From NCBI GenBank assembly GCA_029782215.1, contig JAKOVD010000197.1:62001-126000 (forward strand): DNA of 64,000 bases, in the 5' to 3' direction. Below, piece by piece: positions 25,002-33,972 of the stretch. Under the pieces are notes generated by a model, which was not told the DNA's origin, searched no databases, and worked only from the letters and a program-made list of their open reading frames with translations. Each line of letters begins with the position of its first letter. Within the stretch, counting starts at the first letter, position 1. Both the position numbers and the translations under genes were made by a program. The DNA comes from Chloroflexota bacterium. Its GTDB lineage: Bacteria > Chloroflexota > Anaerolineae > J102.

Positions 25002-25937
25002 TCACTCTTTAGCCCTGCCGCGGCCGGCCAACGCCATGAAGACGTCCTCCAGGGTAGGGCCGGCAGGTTCCACCACGACGGTGAAGCCCTGACCCTGCAG
25101 GGCCACCTGCAGCGAGTCGCGGCTGTGGGCGCCGCCCAGGGTGATGGCGTGCAGATGGTCCCCGCGCAGCCCCACCTGGAAGATGCCCGGCATCTCCCGG
25201 AGAGCGTGGAGCGCGGGAATGAGGCGGTCCACCACCAGGTTCCAGGCCGGGCCGGGCAGGGTGTCGCGTTTGAGCGCGGCCGGGCTGTCCATGGCCAGCA
25301 GGTGGCCATCGCTCATGATCCCCAGGCGGCCGCAGTACTCGGCCTCGTCCATGTAGTGCGTGCTGACGAACACCGTCACGCCGGCCTGCGCCAACTCATC
25401 GATCAGGTCCCAGAACACCCGCCGCGCCATGGGGTCGACGCCGCTCGTGGGCTCGTCCAGGAAGAGCAGTCGTGGCTGGTGGACGAGGGCGATGGCAAGG
25501 GCCAGGCGCTGCCGCCAGCCGCTTGACACCTCGCCAGCGCGTTCGCCCTCGCTCCCACGCAGGCCCACCCAGTCCAGGACTTCGGCCTGCCGGCGGCGCT
25601 GGACGGCGGTGGACAGGCCGTAGACGCCGGCGTAGAAGGAGACGTTTTCGGCAATGGTCAGCTCGTCATAAAGCGCGAACTTCTGGCTCATGTAGCCCAC
25701 GAGGGGGCGAAGGGACGCCGTCTGGTGTTCGGCGTCGTAGCCGAGCACGGTCGCCCGGCCCGCCGTTGGACGCAGCAGGCCCAACAGGAGCCGGATCGTG
25801 GTGGTCTTGCCCGAGCCATTAGGGCCCAGGTAGCCGACCACCTCGCCTGTACGCAGCTCAAAGGATACGCCATCCACGGCGGTGAAGTCACCGAACCTCT
25901 TGACCAGGCCCTCGGCCTGCACCGCCAAGTCAGCCAT
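25002..25937 (-). CDS. ABC exporter ATP-binding protein (YbhF C-half-like)
   Basis: The 311 residues carry Walker A GPNGSGKTT, Q-loop MSQKFALYD and Walker B LLFLDEPTSGVDP. The signature is VSSGWRQR, which departs from LSGGQ but is usual for the second ATPase half of YbhF. The C-terminal extension (TVVVEPAGPTLEDVF) is typical of drug-export ATPases. It is the last gene of a five-gene operon (TetR, permease, fusion protein, two ATPases). It overlaps the upstream ATPase by 8 bases and probably heterodimerises with it. Likely substrate: drugs or lipophilic compounds. Confidence 0.9.
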   Translation of the reverse strand: MADLAVQAEGLVKRFGDFTAVDGVSFELRTGEVVGYLGPNGSGKTTTIRLLLGLLRPTAGRATVLGYDAEHQTASLRPLVGYMSQKFALYDELTIAENVSFYAGVYGLSTAVQRRRQAEVLDWVGLRGSEGERAGEVSSGWRQRLALAIALVHQPRLLFLDEPTSGVDPMARRVFWDLIDELAQAGVTVFVSTHYMDEAEYCGRLGIMSDGHLLAMDSPAALKRDTLPGPAWNLVVDRLIPALHALREMPGIFQVGLRGDHLHAITLGGAHSRDSLQVALQGQGFTVVVEPAGPTLEDVFMALAGRGRAKE

Positions 25938-26892
25938 GTGTCCCCTGTCCGGCGCCGGCGTGCGCTTCCTGCAAGTAAGAGATGAACACGTCTTCCAGGG
26001 ATGGCTCCACCAATGTCAAGGCGTGCACCTGGACGCCGGCCGCCGCCAGCGCCGACTCCAGGCGCGCCTTGACGGCGTCCGCCTCCGGCGCCGCCCCTGC
26101 CTGCATGCGCAGGTGCAGCAGTTCGCCGAAGTTGGCGACGTCATCCAGGTCGGCGTCGGCCCGGCAGACCTGGCGCGCCAGCGACCTGGGCTCGGCCTTT
26201 AGCTCCAGGATGCGCCCTGCCAGTGGTTCCACCAGCGTGCGCGGGGAGCCTGTGGTGAGAATCCGCCCGCGGTGCATAAAGCCAAGCCGGCTGCAGCGCA
26301 CGGCCTCGTCCATGTAGGGCGTGCTCACCACCACGCCGGCCCCTTCCGACAGCAGACGGATGATCAGCTCCCAGAAGTCCTGGCGTGTGATCGGGTCGAC
26401 GCCGGCCGTGGGCTCGTCCAGCAGCAGGAGCGGCGGGCGGTGGATGAGGGCGCAGGCCAGGCCCAGCTTCTGCCGCATGCCCCCGGAAAGGGCACTCGCG
26501 CGCCGGTCCCTGAACGCGGCCAGGCCCACGAAGTCCAGCAGCTCCCGGCTGCGTTCCGCCAGGAGCTGAGGCTCGACGCCGCGGACCGAGCCAAAGAAGG
26601 CCAGATTCTCATAGACGGTCATGTCGCCGTAAAGCGAAAAACGCTGCGACAGGTAGCCGGTGCAGGCCCGCGCCGTCTCCACGCGGCGCCGGATGTCATG
26701 TCCAAGGATGTGCACCTCACCTGCTTCCAGGCTGAGGGCGCCGATCAAGAGGCGCAGCGTCGTGGTCTTGCCGGCGCCGTCCGGACCCACCAGCCCGAAG
26801 GCTTCGCCCGGTTCGACGGTCAGACTGACATCATCGACGGCTGCAAGGGCGCCGAAATGCTTGCGGAGACCGGCAGCTTCCAGGAGCGCCAT
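25930..26892 (-). CDS. ABC exporter ATP-binding protein (YbhF N-half-like)
   Basis: The 320 residues carry Walker A GPDGAGKTT, Q-loop LSQRFSLYGD, signature LSGGMRQK and Walker B LLLLDEPTAGVDP. A C-terminal regulatory tail ends in SLEDVFISYL. Together with the next ATPase it corresponds to the single fused YbhF protein of enterobacteria, split here into two genes. It starts six bases downstream of the fusion-protein gene. Confidence 0.9.
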   Translation of the reverse strand: MALLEAAGLRKHFGALAAVDDVSLTVEPGEAFGLVGPDGAGKTTTLRLLIGALSLEAGEVHILGHDIRRRVETARACTGYLSQRFSLYGDMTVYENLAFFGSVRGVEPQLLAERSRELLDFVGLAAFRDRRASALSGGMRQKLGLACALIHRPPLLLLDEPTAGVDPITRQDFWELIIRLLSEGAGVVVSTPYMDEAVRCSRLGFMHRGRILTTGSPRTLVEPLAGRILELKAEPRSLARQVCRADADLDDVANFGELLHLRMQAGAAPEADAVKARLESALAAAGVQVHALTLVEPSLEDVFISYLQEAHAGAGQGTHG

Positions 26893-26898
26893 GGCTGG

Positions 26899-28275
26899 CT
26901 ATTGGCCAAACGCGACGTCGGCGGGCATGCCTGGTTTAAGCTCTCCCGACGGGTTGTCGACGGCGACCTTGACGGCGAAGACCACGGCCCGCCGCCCCGA
27001 GGGAGTCTGCACATTGCGCGGGGTGAATTCGCCACGGTCGGCGATGCGCTGCACCGTGCCGGGGAAGGCACGGCCGGGAAAAGAGTCGACGGACACACGC
27101 ACCGGCTCCCCGATCTGGGTGGCGCCGTAGCTGTCTTCGGGCAGGTAGACGGTGACGGTGGGTCGGGCCAGATCGGCCAGGACCAGGAGGGCGCCTCCCG
27201 GCAAAGCGGTTTCCCCGGGTTCGACGGCCCGTGTCAGGACCACACCATCGATCGGCGCCCGGTAGGTTAGACGGTCCAACTGCTCATCGATCAGCGCCAC
27301 GCCGGCCTGCGCCAGCGCCGCCTGGCCGGCCGCGGCCTGGACCTGGGCCGCGGCTGCTGCCACCTGGGCCTCCGCCGCCCTGACCTGTTCCGGGCGGGCG
27401 CCGGCGAGCAGCAGCTCCAGCCTCGCCTCCTCTGCGGCCACGCCGGCGCGCGCCGTGACCACTAAGGCTTCCGTCTGGCTGACCGCGGCGGAGGCCTGGA
27501 CGACCCCTGCCACTGCCTGTTCAATCCCCGCCCTGACCTGGTCCAGCTCCGGCGCCGTGGCGCCGTGCAAGAGGCTCTCGTACGCTGCTTTGGCGGCTTC
27601 GGCGGCCAGGGTGGCTCGTTGCAGGGCCAACGACTGGGGCGTGCCCGCCAGATCGGGCTTCCAGGCTACCTTGTCGTACTCGGCCTGGGCCTGGCGTACG
27701 GCGGCAACGGCCTGCTCGTACTGGGCCAGGGCGCCCTCCAGGGTCTCCGGTCGCGCCCCCTCCTTGACCTGGGTGAAGCGGGCCACCGCCTGGGTGCGCT
27801 GCGCCTGCGCCGCCTGCAAGCCGCCGCGCACCTGCGCCAGCCGCGCCTCGGCCGCCGCCACGTTGCCTTGAGCGGCGGCGACAGCCTGCTTCTGGGCGGC
27901 CACTTCCTGTGGTCTGGCGCCGGCGCGCAGCTGGTCGAGCTGAGCCTGGGCCGCGGCCTGGGCGGCGGCGGCCGCCGCCTGCGCCCCTTGGGCCGCCTGG
28001 AGCTGCGCCTCGACCTGCCGCCGCTGCGCCTTCAGAAGCGTGTCGTCGAACTGCACCAACGCCTGTCCGGTCTGTACGGTTTCGCCCTCCTGCACCAGGA
28101 CCTCCTGGACGCGGCCCATCGTCTCGGCCGCCACGGTCACCTCCGTCGCCTCGATCGTCCCCGAGGTGGAGTCGCTGCTGACGGCGGCCGTCCGCCCTTG
28201 CCAATACCAATAACCTCCGCCCGCGAGGGCGAGGATGAGCAAAATTGGGATGATCCGGCGGCGTCGGCTGGCCAT
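26899..28275 (-). CDS. HlyD-family periplasmic adaptor (YbhG-like)
   Basis: The 458 residues have one N-terminal membrane anchor (about 8-25). A biotinyl-lipoyl-like half follows (GRVQEVLVQEGETVQTGQALVQFDD), then a very long Ala/Gln-rich coiled-coil hairpin (about 95-330). The barrel half closes with the returning lipoyl strand (IDGVVLTRAVEPGETALPGGALLVLAD in shortened form) and the final TPSGRRAVVFAVKV segment. It connects the ABC permease to an outer layer or stabilises the pump. It lies between the permease and the ATPase genes. The coiled coil is longer than in E. coli YbhG. Confidence 0.88.
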   Translation of the reverse strand: MASRRRRIIPILLILALAGGGYWYWQGRTAAVSSDSTSGTIEATEVTVAAETMGRVQEVLVQEGETVQTGQALVQFDDTLLKAQRRQVEAQLQAAQGAQAAAAAAQAAAQAQLDQLRAGARPQEVAAQKQAVAAAQGNVAAAEARLAQVRGGLQAAQAQRTQAVARFTQVKEGARPETLEGALAQYEQAVAAVRQAQAEYDKVAWKPDLAGTPQSLALQRATLAAEAAKAAYESLLHGATAPELDQVRAGIEQAVAGVVQASAAVSQTEALVVTARAGVAAEEARLELLLAGARPEQVRAAEAQVAAAAAQVQAAAGQAALAQAGVALIDEQLDRLTYRAPIDGVVLTRAVEPGETALPGGALLVLADLARPTVTVYLPEDSYGATQIGEPVRVSVDSFPGRAFPGTVQRIADRGEFTPRNVQTPSGRRAVVFAVKVAVDNPSGELKPGMPADVAFGQ

Positions 28276-28294
28276 TCAGCCCTCCAGGAAGAAT

Positions 28295-28366
28295 GTAGGG
28301 GCAACCCTTGTGGTTGCCCGGAATCGGGGTCGGGCACGGGGGGCAGGCACGGGGGCCCGCCCCCAC
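28295..28366. repeat. Short intergenic element (GTAGGGGCAACCC ... CCCGCCCCCAC)
   Basis: The spacer between the permease and fusion-protein genes is almost entirely made of this element. It contains an inner hairpin GGGCAACC-CTTGT-GGTTGCCC and complementary outer ends (GTAGGGGC versus GCCCCCAC). It resembles the small palindromic repeats scattered in Chloroflexota and cyanobacteria. It sits inside an operon, so it is probably transcribed and may fold in the mRNA. Confidence 0.6.
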
Positions 28367-28370
28367 GAAA

Positions 28371-29504
28371 TCAATCCATGCGCTTGCGGAAACGCAGTGC
28401 GGCGGCGCTGACGATGAGGACGGCGAAGATGCTGAGGGCGATGACCTCGGTCCAGAGCATATCGATGGCGACGCCCTTCAGCATGATCCCGCGCACGATG
28501 ATCAGGAAATAGCGCAGGGGGATCAGGTAGCTGACCATCTGCAGGAACCAGGGCATGCTCGCCAACGGAAACAGGAAGCCGGAGAGGAAGATCGCCGGCA
28601 GCAGGAAGAACAGGCTCGTCAGCATCGCCTCCTGCTGCGTGTTGGCAATGGTTGAGACGAACAGACCCAGGCCCAGCGTGCTCACCAGGAAGAGGCCGGA
28701 CAGCAGCAGAAGCAGGGGTAGGCTGCCGTTGATCGGCACACCGAACATGAGCACGCCGGCAAGGAGGATCTCGGCCATGTCGAACATGGCGATGAGGACG
28801 TAGGGGATGACCTTGCCGATGATGAGCTCCAGCGAGCTGAGCGGCGTGACGATGAGCTGTTCGATCGTGCCGCGCTCTCGCTCCCGCACGATTGAGGTGG
28901 AGGTCAGCACCACAGCCATCATCATCAGGATGAGGCCGATCAGGGCCGGGATCATGTAGTAGGCCGAACGGAGGTCGGGGTTGTACCAGACCTGGGAGCG
29001 CACGTCGATCGGCGCCGTAGTCAGGGCTGACTGGCCGCGCGCAGCCGCGCGCTCGACGAGCAGATTCGTGGCCCTGGTCTGGCCGACCATCGTGGCGGCG
29101 GACAGCGCCGTCCCGGCGATGGCGGGGTCGGTGCCATCGATGACCAGGGCCACCTGGGCCGTTTTGCTGGCGGCCAGCCGCGTGGAGTAGTCCGGCGGCA
29201 CGATCAACCCGACGCGTGCCGATCCCTTGTCGATCAGGCGGCGCAGCTCGCCCTCACTGTCGACGTCGTAGTTGACCTGGAAGTAGTTCGACGCCCGGTA
29301 GGCATCCACCAACTGCCGGGATGCGGCGGAGCGATCTTGGTCCCAGACCGCCAGAGACACATCGCGGATGTCATTGGTGGCGGCATAGCCCAGCAGGAAG
29401 ATCTGCATCACCGGCATGGCGATGGCCAGGGCCAGGGTGCGCGGGTCGCGCACGATCTGGATGAATTCCTTGCGGGTCAGCGAGAGCAGCCGGCGGAGGT
29501 TCAT
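28371..29504 (-). CDS. ABC-2 type exporter permease (YbhS/YbhR-like)
   Basis: The 377 residues have an N-terminal membrane helix (LALAIAMPVMQIFLLGYA) and a large outer domain (about 45-175, with IPPDYS-like VPPDYSTRL). Five C-terminal helices follow, with the family motif RERERGTIEQLIVTPLS. Enterobacterial YbhGFSR has two different permeases; only one is present here, so it may homodimerise. Its ATG overlaps the TGA of the TetR gene by 4 bases. Confidence 0.9.
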   Translation of the reverse strand: MNLRRLLSLTRKEFIQIVRDPRTLALAIAMPVMQIFLLGYAATNDIRDVSLAVWDQDRSAASRQLVDAYRASNYFQVNYDVDSEGELRRLIDKGSARVGLIVPPDYSTRLAASKTAQVALVIDGTDPAIAGTALSAATMVGQTRATNLLVERAAARGQSALTTAPIDVRSQVWYNPDLRSAYYMIPALIGLILMMMAVVLTSTSIVRERERGTIEQLIVTPLSSLELIIGKVIPYVLIAMFDMAEILLAGVLMFGVPINGSLPLLLLLSGLFLVSTLGLGLFVSTIANTQQEAMLTSLFFLLPAIFLSGFLFPLASMPWFLQMVSYLIPLRYFLIIVRGIMLKGVAIDMLWTEVIALSIFAVLIVSAAALRFRKRMD

Positions 29505-30145
29505 GCGTCTGCTTTCTCAGGCGCCGCGAACTGATAGCCCATCCCCGCCAGGAAGGTCTCGACCGTCACCGCCAGCATGGTTCCGGGCGCCAGGGTAGGC
29601 AGGTCGGGCAGGTAGAAGACGCCGCGGGAGAGGACGTAGATGAGCAGGGGGCCGACGAAGCAGCGTGCAGCGGCGCCGGCATCGGTGCGGCGCAGCAAGC
29701 CCGCGTCCATCTGCGCCTCGAAATACCGCGTCAGAAAGGCAAAGACCCGCAAGGGGACCAGGTCGTTGAGCATGTGCGCCACGGCGGGCTGCCGCAGCGC
29801 CTCGCCGAGGACCAGGCGGAACATGGCGAGGCCATCATCATCCAGCAGGGTGCTCATGAAGGCATTCCCCAGCATCGTGAGGACTTCGTGGGGCGGGCGC
29901 TGCATCAGGGCTTCGCTGTGGCTGATCAACTGCAGGCCGGGAGAACGGCTTTCGATCACCTGGCGCAGCAGGTCGGCCTTGTCCTTGAAGTAGTGGTAGA
30001 TCAGACCCGGCGACCCGATGCCCGCAGCGCGGGCGATGTCCCTATTGGTGGCCTTCTCGAAGCCCTTCTCTGCGAATACGGTCAGGGCGCCGCTGATGAT
30101 CTGCTGGCGTCGTTCTTCGTATTCATGCTCGTCACGCTTGGGCAC
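29501..30145 (-). CDS. TetR-family repressor of the exporter operon (CecR-like)
   Basis: The GTG at 30145 is preferred because AAGGAGG lies 8 bases upstream; this gives 214 residues beginning MPKRDEHEYEERRQQI. The HTH spans about residues 15-60 (AEKGFEKATNRDIARAAGIGSPGLIYHYFKDK, shown in part). The ligand domain follows, with a C-terminal TetR_C-like half. It heads the exporter operon, as CecR (YbiH) does for ybhGFSR. A 20-base palindrome just upstream (30162-30181) is the expected autoregulatory operator, so the pump is probably induced when the regulator binds a compound. Confidence 0.88.
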   Translation of the reverse strand: MPKRDEHEYEERRQQIISGALTVFAEKGFEKATNRDIARAAGIGSPGLIYHYFKDKADLLRQVIESRSPGLQLISHSEALMQRPPHEVLTMLGNAFMSTLLDDDGLAMFRLVLGEALRQPAVAHMLNDLVPLRVFAFLTRYFEAQMDAGLLRRTDAGAAARCFVGPLLIYVLSRGVFYLPDLPTLAPGTMLAVTVETFLAGMGYQFAAPEKADA

Positions 30146-30161
30146 GATCAAACCTCCTTGT

Positions 30162-30181
30162 TTGATTGATCGGTCAATCAA
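30162..30181. promoter_or_regulatory. TetR operator palindrome
   Basis: The sequence TTGATTGATCGGTCAATCAA is an inverted repeat with 8-base perfect arms (TTGATTGA/TCAATCAA) and a 4-base centre, about 17 bases upstream of the GTG start of the TetR gene. Length, symmetry and location fit an autoregulatory TetR site overlapping the promoter. Confidence 0.75.
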
Positions 30182-30430
30182 GATTGTAAAACAGACCCCC
30201 ATGACTGTCAAGCGGTCTGCGCCGATTGGGCGTGGAGGTCTCTAGCCCGAAGGGTCTTCTCGCCCGTGCCACACGAACACCCATCCCTTGCTATAGGGCT
30301 GTGGTCTTGTCACTCCCCCTCCCGTCCATCCATCCTCCCTGGTCCGGCCGTTTGGCCTGACGAGGACAGCGGCATGACGCCCTCACTTTGGCCGCAGGTC
30401 CCCGGAACCGTGTCGGGCGGCAGCGGACGG

Positions 30431-30814
30431 TTACGCCGGATGCTTAACGATGTAGCTCACCCCTTCGACGCCCATGAAGTGCTCATCTTGTGTCCACAGC
30501 TTCGCGCCGTGAACGAGGACTGTGGCCAGAATCATGCTGTCGGCCATGGCGAGTTTCAGCCTGAGGGAGACTTGAGCCGCTTCAAGGGCAATGGCGCGGC
30601 TGAGTTCCACTTCGTTCCCCAAGGCCATGACTCCGACGGCCTGGAGAGCGGATCCCTCGCCTAGGGTCGCGAGGAGACGCTTGAAGACTTCGCACATGCA
30701 TAGGGTGGGCACGATCAGAATGGCCAGGTCTCGGATGGCTGGAGCGAAGAAGCCGGCATTCCGTCCACCTGTGAAGTACTCTATCCAACCCGAGGAGTCA
30801 ACCACATTCAACAT
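30431..30814 (-). CDS. PIN-domain ribonuclease toxin (VapC-like)
   Basis: The 127 residues form a PIN domain with the expected acidic residues: D6 (NVVDSSGWIEYF), E42 (CMCEVFKR), D92 (LAMADSMILAT) and D110 (LWTQDEHF). PIN toxins cleave RNA, often tRNA, when freed of antitoxin. The gene overlaps the upstream AbrB-type antitoxin gene by 7 bases, the typical toxin-antitoxin layout. The pair probably regulates its own promoter. Confidence 0.9.
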   Translation of the reverse strand: MLNVVDSSGWIEYFTGGRNAGFFAPAIRDLAILIVPTLCMCEVFKRLLATLGEGSALQAVGVMALGNEVELSRAIALEAAQVSLRLKLAMADSMILATVLVHGAKLWTQDEHFMGVEGVSYIVKHPA

Positions 30815-31026
30815 CGTGCCTCATCCTCTTCCTCGCGCAGACCCTTTGTGCTGATGGTGGGGAACATCCCTTGCGCCTCCTCGACGCTCGGAACGATGAC
30901 CAGGCGGATGCTCTTCTGATAGGGAATGAACATTACCTTCTGGCCTGGCTTGAGGTGAAATTGCTCGCGGATTGCCCGCGGGATGACGATCTGGTAGTTG
31001 GTCGAAATGCTGGTGACGGTCGCCAT
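30808..31026 (-). CDS. AbrB/MazE-type antitoxin
   Basis: From ATG 31026 the product has 72 residues. The SpoVT-AbrB swapped-hairpin fold is recognisable in ISTNYQIVIPRAIREQFHL and KPGQKVMFI. An acidic C-terminus (TISTKGLREEEDEARC) probably wraps around the toxin. It precedes and overlaps the PIN toxin gene. The longer frame to 31305 is rejected because the extra residues are not protein-like. Confidence 0.88.
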   Translation of the reverse strand: MATVTSISTNYQIVIPRAIREQFHLKPGQKVMFIPYQKSIRLVIVPSVEEAQGMFPTISTKGLREEEDEARC

Positions 31027-31222
31027 GGCCCTGCAACTCCTGATCGCTTCATGATCGCTAAATAGTCTTATCCGATCGCCATCACAAAAGCAAAACTGCC
31101 GGCAACCGATGGCCGAATCCGGCTCCCTGTCTGCGAGCCAATCACGGCAATAGTGGGACCTGGTTCGTGAAGGATGGTACAATGGCTGGCATTGTCCCGG
31201 TGCACTCAACGAGGAGAATTCG

Positions 31223-32338
31223 ATGCCGACGGCCAAACGCCTGTTCTTCCTGGATAACCTGCGCGCCTTTGTGGTGATCCTGGTGATCGTCCTCCACGGT
31301 TCCATGAGCTACATGGCCTATGCGCCGCAGTGGTGGTACGTGCTGGACCCGCAGAACAGCCTGCTGTTCACGATGCTGGTGCTGCTCATCGACGTGCCGA
31401 TCATGCCGATCCTGTTCTTCATTGCCGGCTACTTTGCCCTGCCCTCGCTCGACCGGCGCGGCATCAAAGCCTTCGTCAGGGAGAAGACCGTGCGCGTCGG
31501 TCTGCCCTGGGTGTTCGGCGCACTCATCCTGGCGCCACTCATCGCCTACATGACCTACTTCTCGCGCCATGTGCCGATGGGTTACCTGCAGTTCTGGGCC
31601 ACGGATTTCTGGACCAAGCTGTACCAGCAGGCGGTCTACTGGTACCTGGGCATCCTGTTCGCTATGTTCCTGGTGCTGGCCCTGGTCTACAAGTCCAGCC
31701 CCCGTCTGCGTAAAAGCGGCGCTGCCGGCGCGGCGCCGACGTGGAAGCTGTTCGTTCTCTTTGTGGCGCTGACCGGGGCGGGTTTCCTGCTGGGAGGCCT
31801 GATCTTTCCGCCCGACACCTGGTCCCACGTCTACGTCTTTGTGTTCCAGCCCCTGCGCCTCTCCTTTTATATAGGGTACTTCATTCTCGGTCTCTATGCC
31901 CAGCGTCACGGCTGGTTCCGGCCTGACGGCTACCACCCTTCGGCCTGGCCCTGGGTGTGGACTTGCGTGATCAGCGGTCTTGCCTACCTGGGCATCCGCA
32001 TGGCGGCGCCAAGCTCGCCGCAGGCGCCGATCCACATCCAGACCCTGACGGCGCTCCTTTTCAGCGTGTTCTGCATGGCCGCCCTGTTCGCCGGTGCCGC
32101 GGTGTTCCAGGAGAGGTTGAACGGCGACGGCCGCACCTGGAAGAGCCTGGCGGCCAACTCGTACGGGATGTATTACGTCCACCCCCTCATCCTCTACCCC
32201 CTTGCCTACGTGTTCGTCGCCCTGACGCTCCCGGTCTTCCTCAAGGCGTTCCTCGTCATCACCCTGGCCGTCGTGGTGTCCTGGCTCGTCAGCGCGTTTG
32301 TGCTGAAGAAGCTGCCCGGGCTGCGCAAGGTGTTCTAG
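31223..32338 (+). CDS. Acyltransferase family 3 membrane protein (OpgC-like)
   Basis: The 371 residues carry about ten membrane helices and the family opening LFFLDNLRAFVVILVIVLHGSMSY, where the membrane histidine is catalytic in acyltransferase 3 proteins. FFIAGYFALPSL and the late NSYGMYYVHPLI complete the pattern. Such proteins move acetyl or succinyl groups onto extracytoplasmic glucans or other surface molecules. ATG 31223 follows CGAGGAGAA. The gene stands alone; a hairpin element lies downstream. Confidence 0.88.
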   Translation: MPTAKRLFFLDNLRAFVVILVIVLHGSMSYMAYAPQWWYVLDPQNSLLFTMLVLLIDVPIMPILFFIAGYFALPSLDRRGIKAFVREKTVRVGLPWVFGALILAPLIAYMTYFSRHVPMGYLQFWATDFWTKLYQQAVYWYLGILFAMFLVLALVYKSSPRLRKSGAAGAAPTWKLFVLFVALTGAGFLLGGLIFPPDTWSHVYVFVFQPLRLSFYIGYFILGLYAQRHGWFRPDGYHPSAWPWVWTCVISGLAYLGIRMAAPSSPQAPIHIQTLTALLFSVFCMAALFAGAAVFQERLNGDGRTWKSLAANSYGMYYVHPLILYPLAYVFVALTLPVFLKAFLVITLAVVVSWLVSAFVLKKLPGLRKVF

Positions 32339-32377
32339 CTCGACAGGCGCGGTTGTCATTCTTAGGAGTGAAACGAC

Positions 32378-32420
32378 GAAGAATCTCCCGGTTTCTACCA
32401 TGCAAACCGGGAGATTCTTC
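32378..32420. repeat. Hairpin element of the TGTCATTCT...GAAGAATCTC type
   Basis: The arms GAAGAATCTCCCGGTTT (32378-32394) and their exact complement (32404-32420) enclose a 9-base loop. The flanks GTCATTCTTAGGAGTGAAACG on the left and TTCGCTCCCTCCGG on the right continue an imperfect palindrome. The pattern resembles widely dispersed bacterial repeats of the form TGTCATTCTGAGCGAAGCGAAGAATC. It may double as terminator for the acyltransferase gene. Confidence 0.7.
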
Positions 32421-32567
32421 GCTCCCTCCGGTCGCTCAAAATGGCAAATTGGATGGCAGTCCAGGTAAACTAATAGTATTAGTATAAAGACTTACATCAT
32501 TAGTCTTTGTCAGATGGTATTCTGTGCCCAACATCCTTCCTAACTGCGAGGTCAGCAAACGTCATCA

Positions 32568-33395
32568 ATGGTCACAGAGTATCTTGAACGAGAGGGCGGA
32601 AAAGTCGCCTATGATGTTGCCGGCGCCGGACCGCTGGTCATCTGCGTGCCTTCGATGGGGGATTTGCGGGCCGAATACCGGTTTCTGGCCCCGGAACTGG
32701 TCAAGGCCGGATATCGGGTGGTCACGTTGGACCAACGCGGCATCGGTGAGTCGAGCGTCCAATGGTCCGACTATTCCGTCGCAGGCGTTGGCTCTGACAT
32801 CCTGGCCCTTGTCCGGCGCCTGGATGCCGGCCCGGCCGTGGTGATCGGCGACTCCTCAGGCGGCGGGGCAGCGGTATGGGCAGCGGCCGAAGCGCCGGAG
32901 CTCATCGCCGGCATCGTGCTCGTGGACGCTTTCGTGCGCGATTTTCCCAGCGCCAAGAACAAGTTCTTCGACCTGCTGGTTCCCGTGTTGTTCGGTGGTT
33001 CCTGGGGGCCGGGGGCGTGGGTCAAGTTCTACGGCTCCCTTTATCCCACTCGGCAGCCAGGTGACTTCACTGCTTACAAGGCAAGCCTTCAGGCCAACCT
33101 GGCCGAACCGGGACGCATGGCAGCCCTCCGCGGGCAGATCCGGGCTTCGAAGGCAGCATCGGCTGCCAGGCTGGAGCGCGTTCGTGTGCCCGCGCTGGTC
33201 GTGTTCGGCACACGCGATCCTGATTTCCCCGATCCACGGGCAGAGGCAGACTGGATTGCCGGCCGGATGGGTGGAGAGGTGGTCATGGTCGATGGCGCCG
33301 GACACTACCCCCATGCCGAGATGCCGGATGAAACGGCGTCCGCCATCCTCCCCTTCCTCATGCGGGTATTTGGAGCCGAGCAGCATGGCGCCTAG
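32568..33395 (+). CDS. Alpha/beta hydrolase
   Basis: The 275 residues have VTLDQRGIGES after strand 4, the nucleophile elbow GDSSGGGAAV (Ser in G-D-S-S-G), a catalytic Asp candidate in FGTRDPDFPDP and a catalytic His in VDGAGHYPHAE. It is a complete small-molecule hydrolase of the haloperoxidase/esterase type. It overlaps the following TetR regulator gene by 11 bases, so the regulator probably responds to the hydrolase substrate. The 229-base gap before it holds the hairpin element at 32378 and no gene. Confidence 0.88.
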   Translation: MVTEYLEREGGKVAYDVAGAGPLVICVPSMGDLRAEYRFLAPELVKAGYRVVTLDQRGIGESSVQWSDYSVAGVGSDILALVRRLDAGPAVVIGDSSGGGAAVWAAAEAPELIAGIVLVDAFVRDFPSAKNKFFDLLVPVLFGGSWGPGAWVKFYGSLYPTRQPGDFTAYKASLQANLAEPGRMAALRGQIRASKAASAARLERVRVPALVVFGTRDPDFPDPRAEADWIAGRMGGEVVMVDGAGHYPHAEMPDETASAILPFLMRVFGAEQHGA

Positions 33396-33972
33396 ACCGG
33401 GGCTGGACCGTGAGCAGGTTCTGGCCGCTGCTGCTGAGTTGGCAGACGCCGAGGGCACGGAGGGTCTCACCCTCGGCCGCCTGGCCCAGCGCCTCGGCGT
33501 GCGGACGCCCTCACTTTACAACCACATCGACGGTCTGTCCGATGTGCAGCGCGAGCTGGCGCTGAGGGCCAAACGCAGTCTCGGTGTCCAATTGGCCCGC
33601 GCCGCGGCGGGCAAGGCCGGTGACGACGGCGTTTTTGCCCTGGCCCAAGCCTTCCGGCAGTTCATCAAGGTACACCCAGCCCAGTACGCCCTCACCGTGC
33701 GTGCGTCACTGGTGGACCAACCCGAGGATCGCGAGATGCAGCAGGCTGAAGCCGAGATCGTCGATGTGGCGTTGGCCGTCGTTGCGTCCTATGGTCTGAG
33801 CGGCGCCCGGGCCGTGCACGCCGTGCGGGCCCTGCGCTCCGTCGTCCACGGTTTCGGCACCCTCGAGCTGACCGGCGGCTTCGGCTTGCCGTTGGACGCG
33901 GATGAGAGCTTTCAGGTCCTGTGCCGGATGTTGGCGACCGGGCTGCGCGCCCTGGCCAGGGAGGGGCAGTGA
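33385..33972 (+). CDS. TetR-family regulator coupled to the hydrolase
   Basis: From ATG 33385 the product has 195 residues with an N-terminal HTH (LAQRLGVRTPSLYNHIDG) and a ligand-binding domain with the TetR_C_33/WHG-like HAVRALRSVVHGFGTLEL helix. The frame is open upstream inside the hydrolase gene, but only the 33385 start gives the usual family opening (GLDREQVLAAAAELADAEG in part). It is probably translationally coupled to the hydrolase and controls that pair. Confidence 0.88.
   Translation: MAPRPGLDREQVLAAAAELADAEGTEGLTLGRLAQRLGVRTPSLYNHIDGLSDVQRELALRAKRSLGVQLARAAAGKAGDDGVFALAQAFRQFIKVHPAQYALTVRASLVDQPEDREMQQAEAEIVDVALAVVASYGLSGARAVHAVRALRSVVHGFGTLELTGGFGLPLDADESFQVLCRMLATGLRALAREGQ

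Noticed and set aside
31027..31305. Extended N-terminus of the AbrB-type antitoxin
   Set aside because: The extra 93 residues are not protein-like, and the canonical antitoxin start MATVTSISTNYQIVIP is at 31026.
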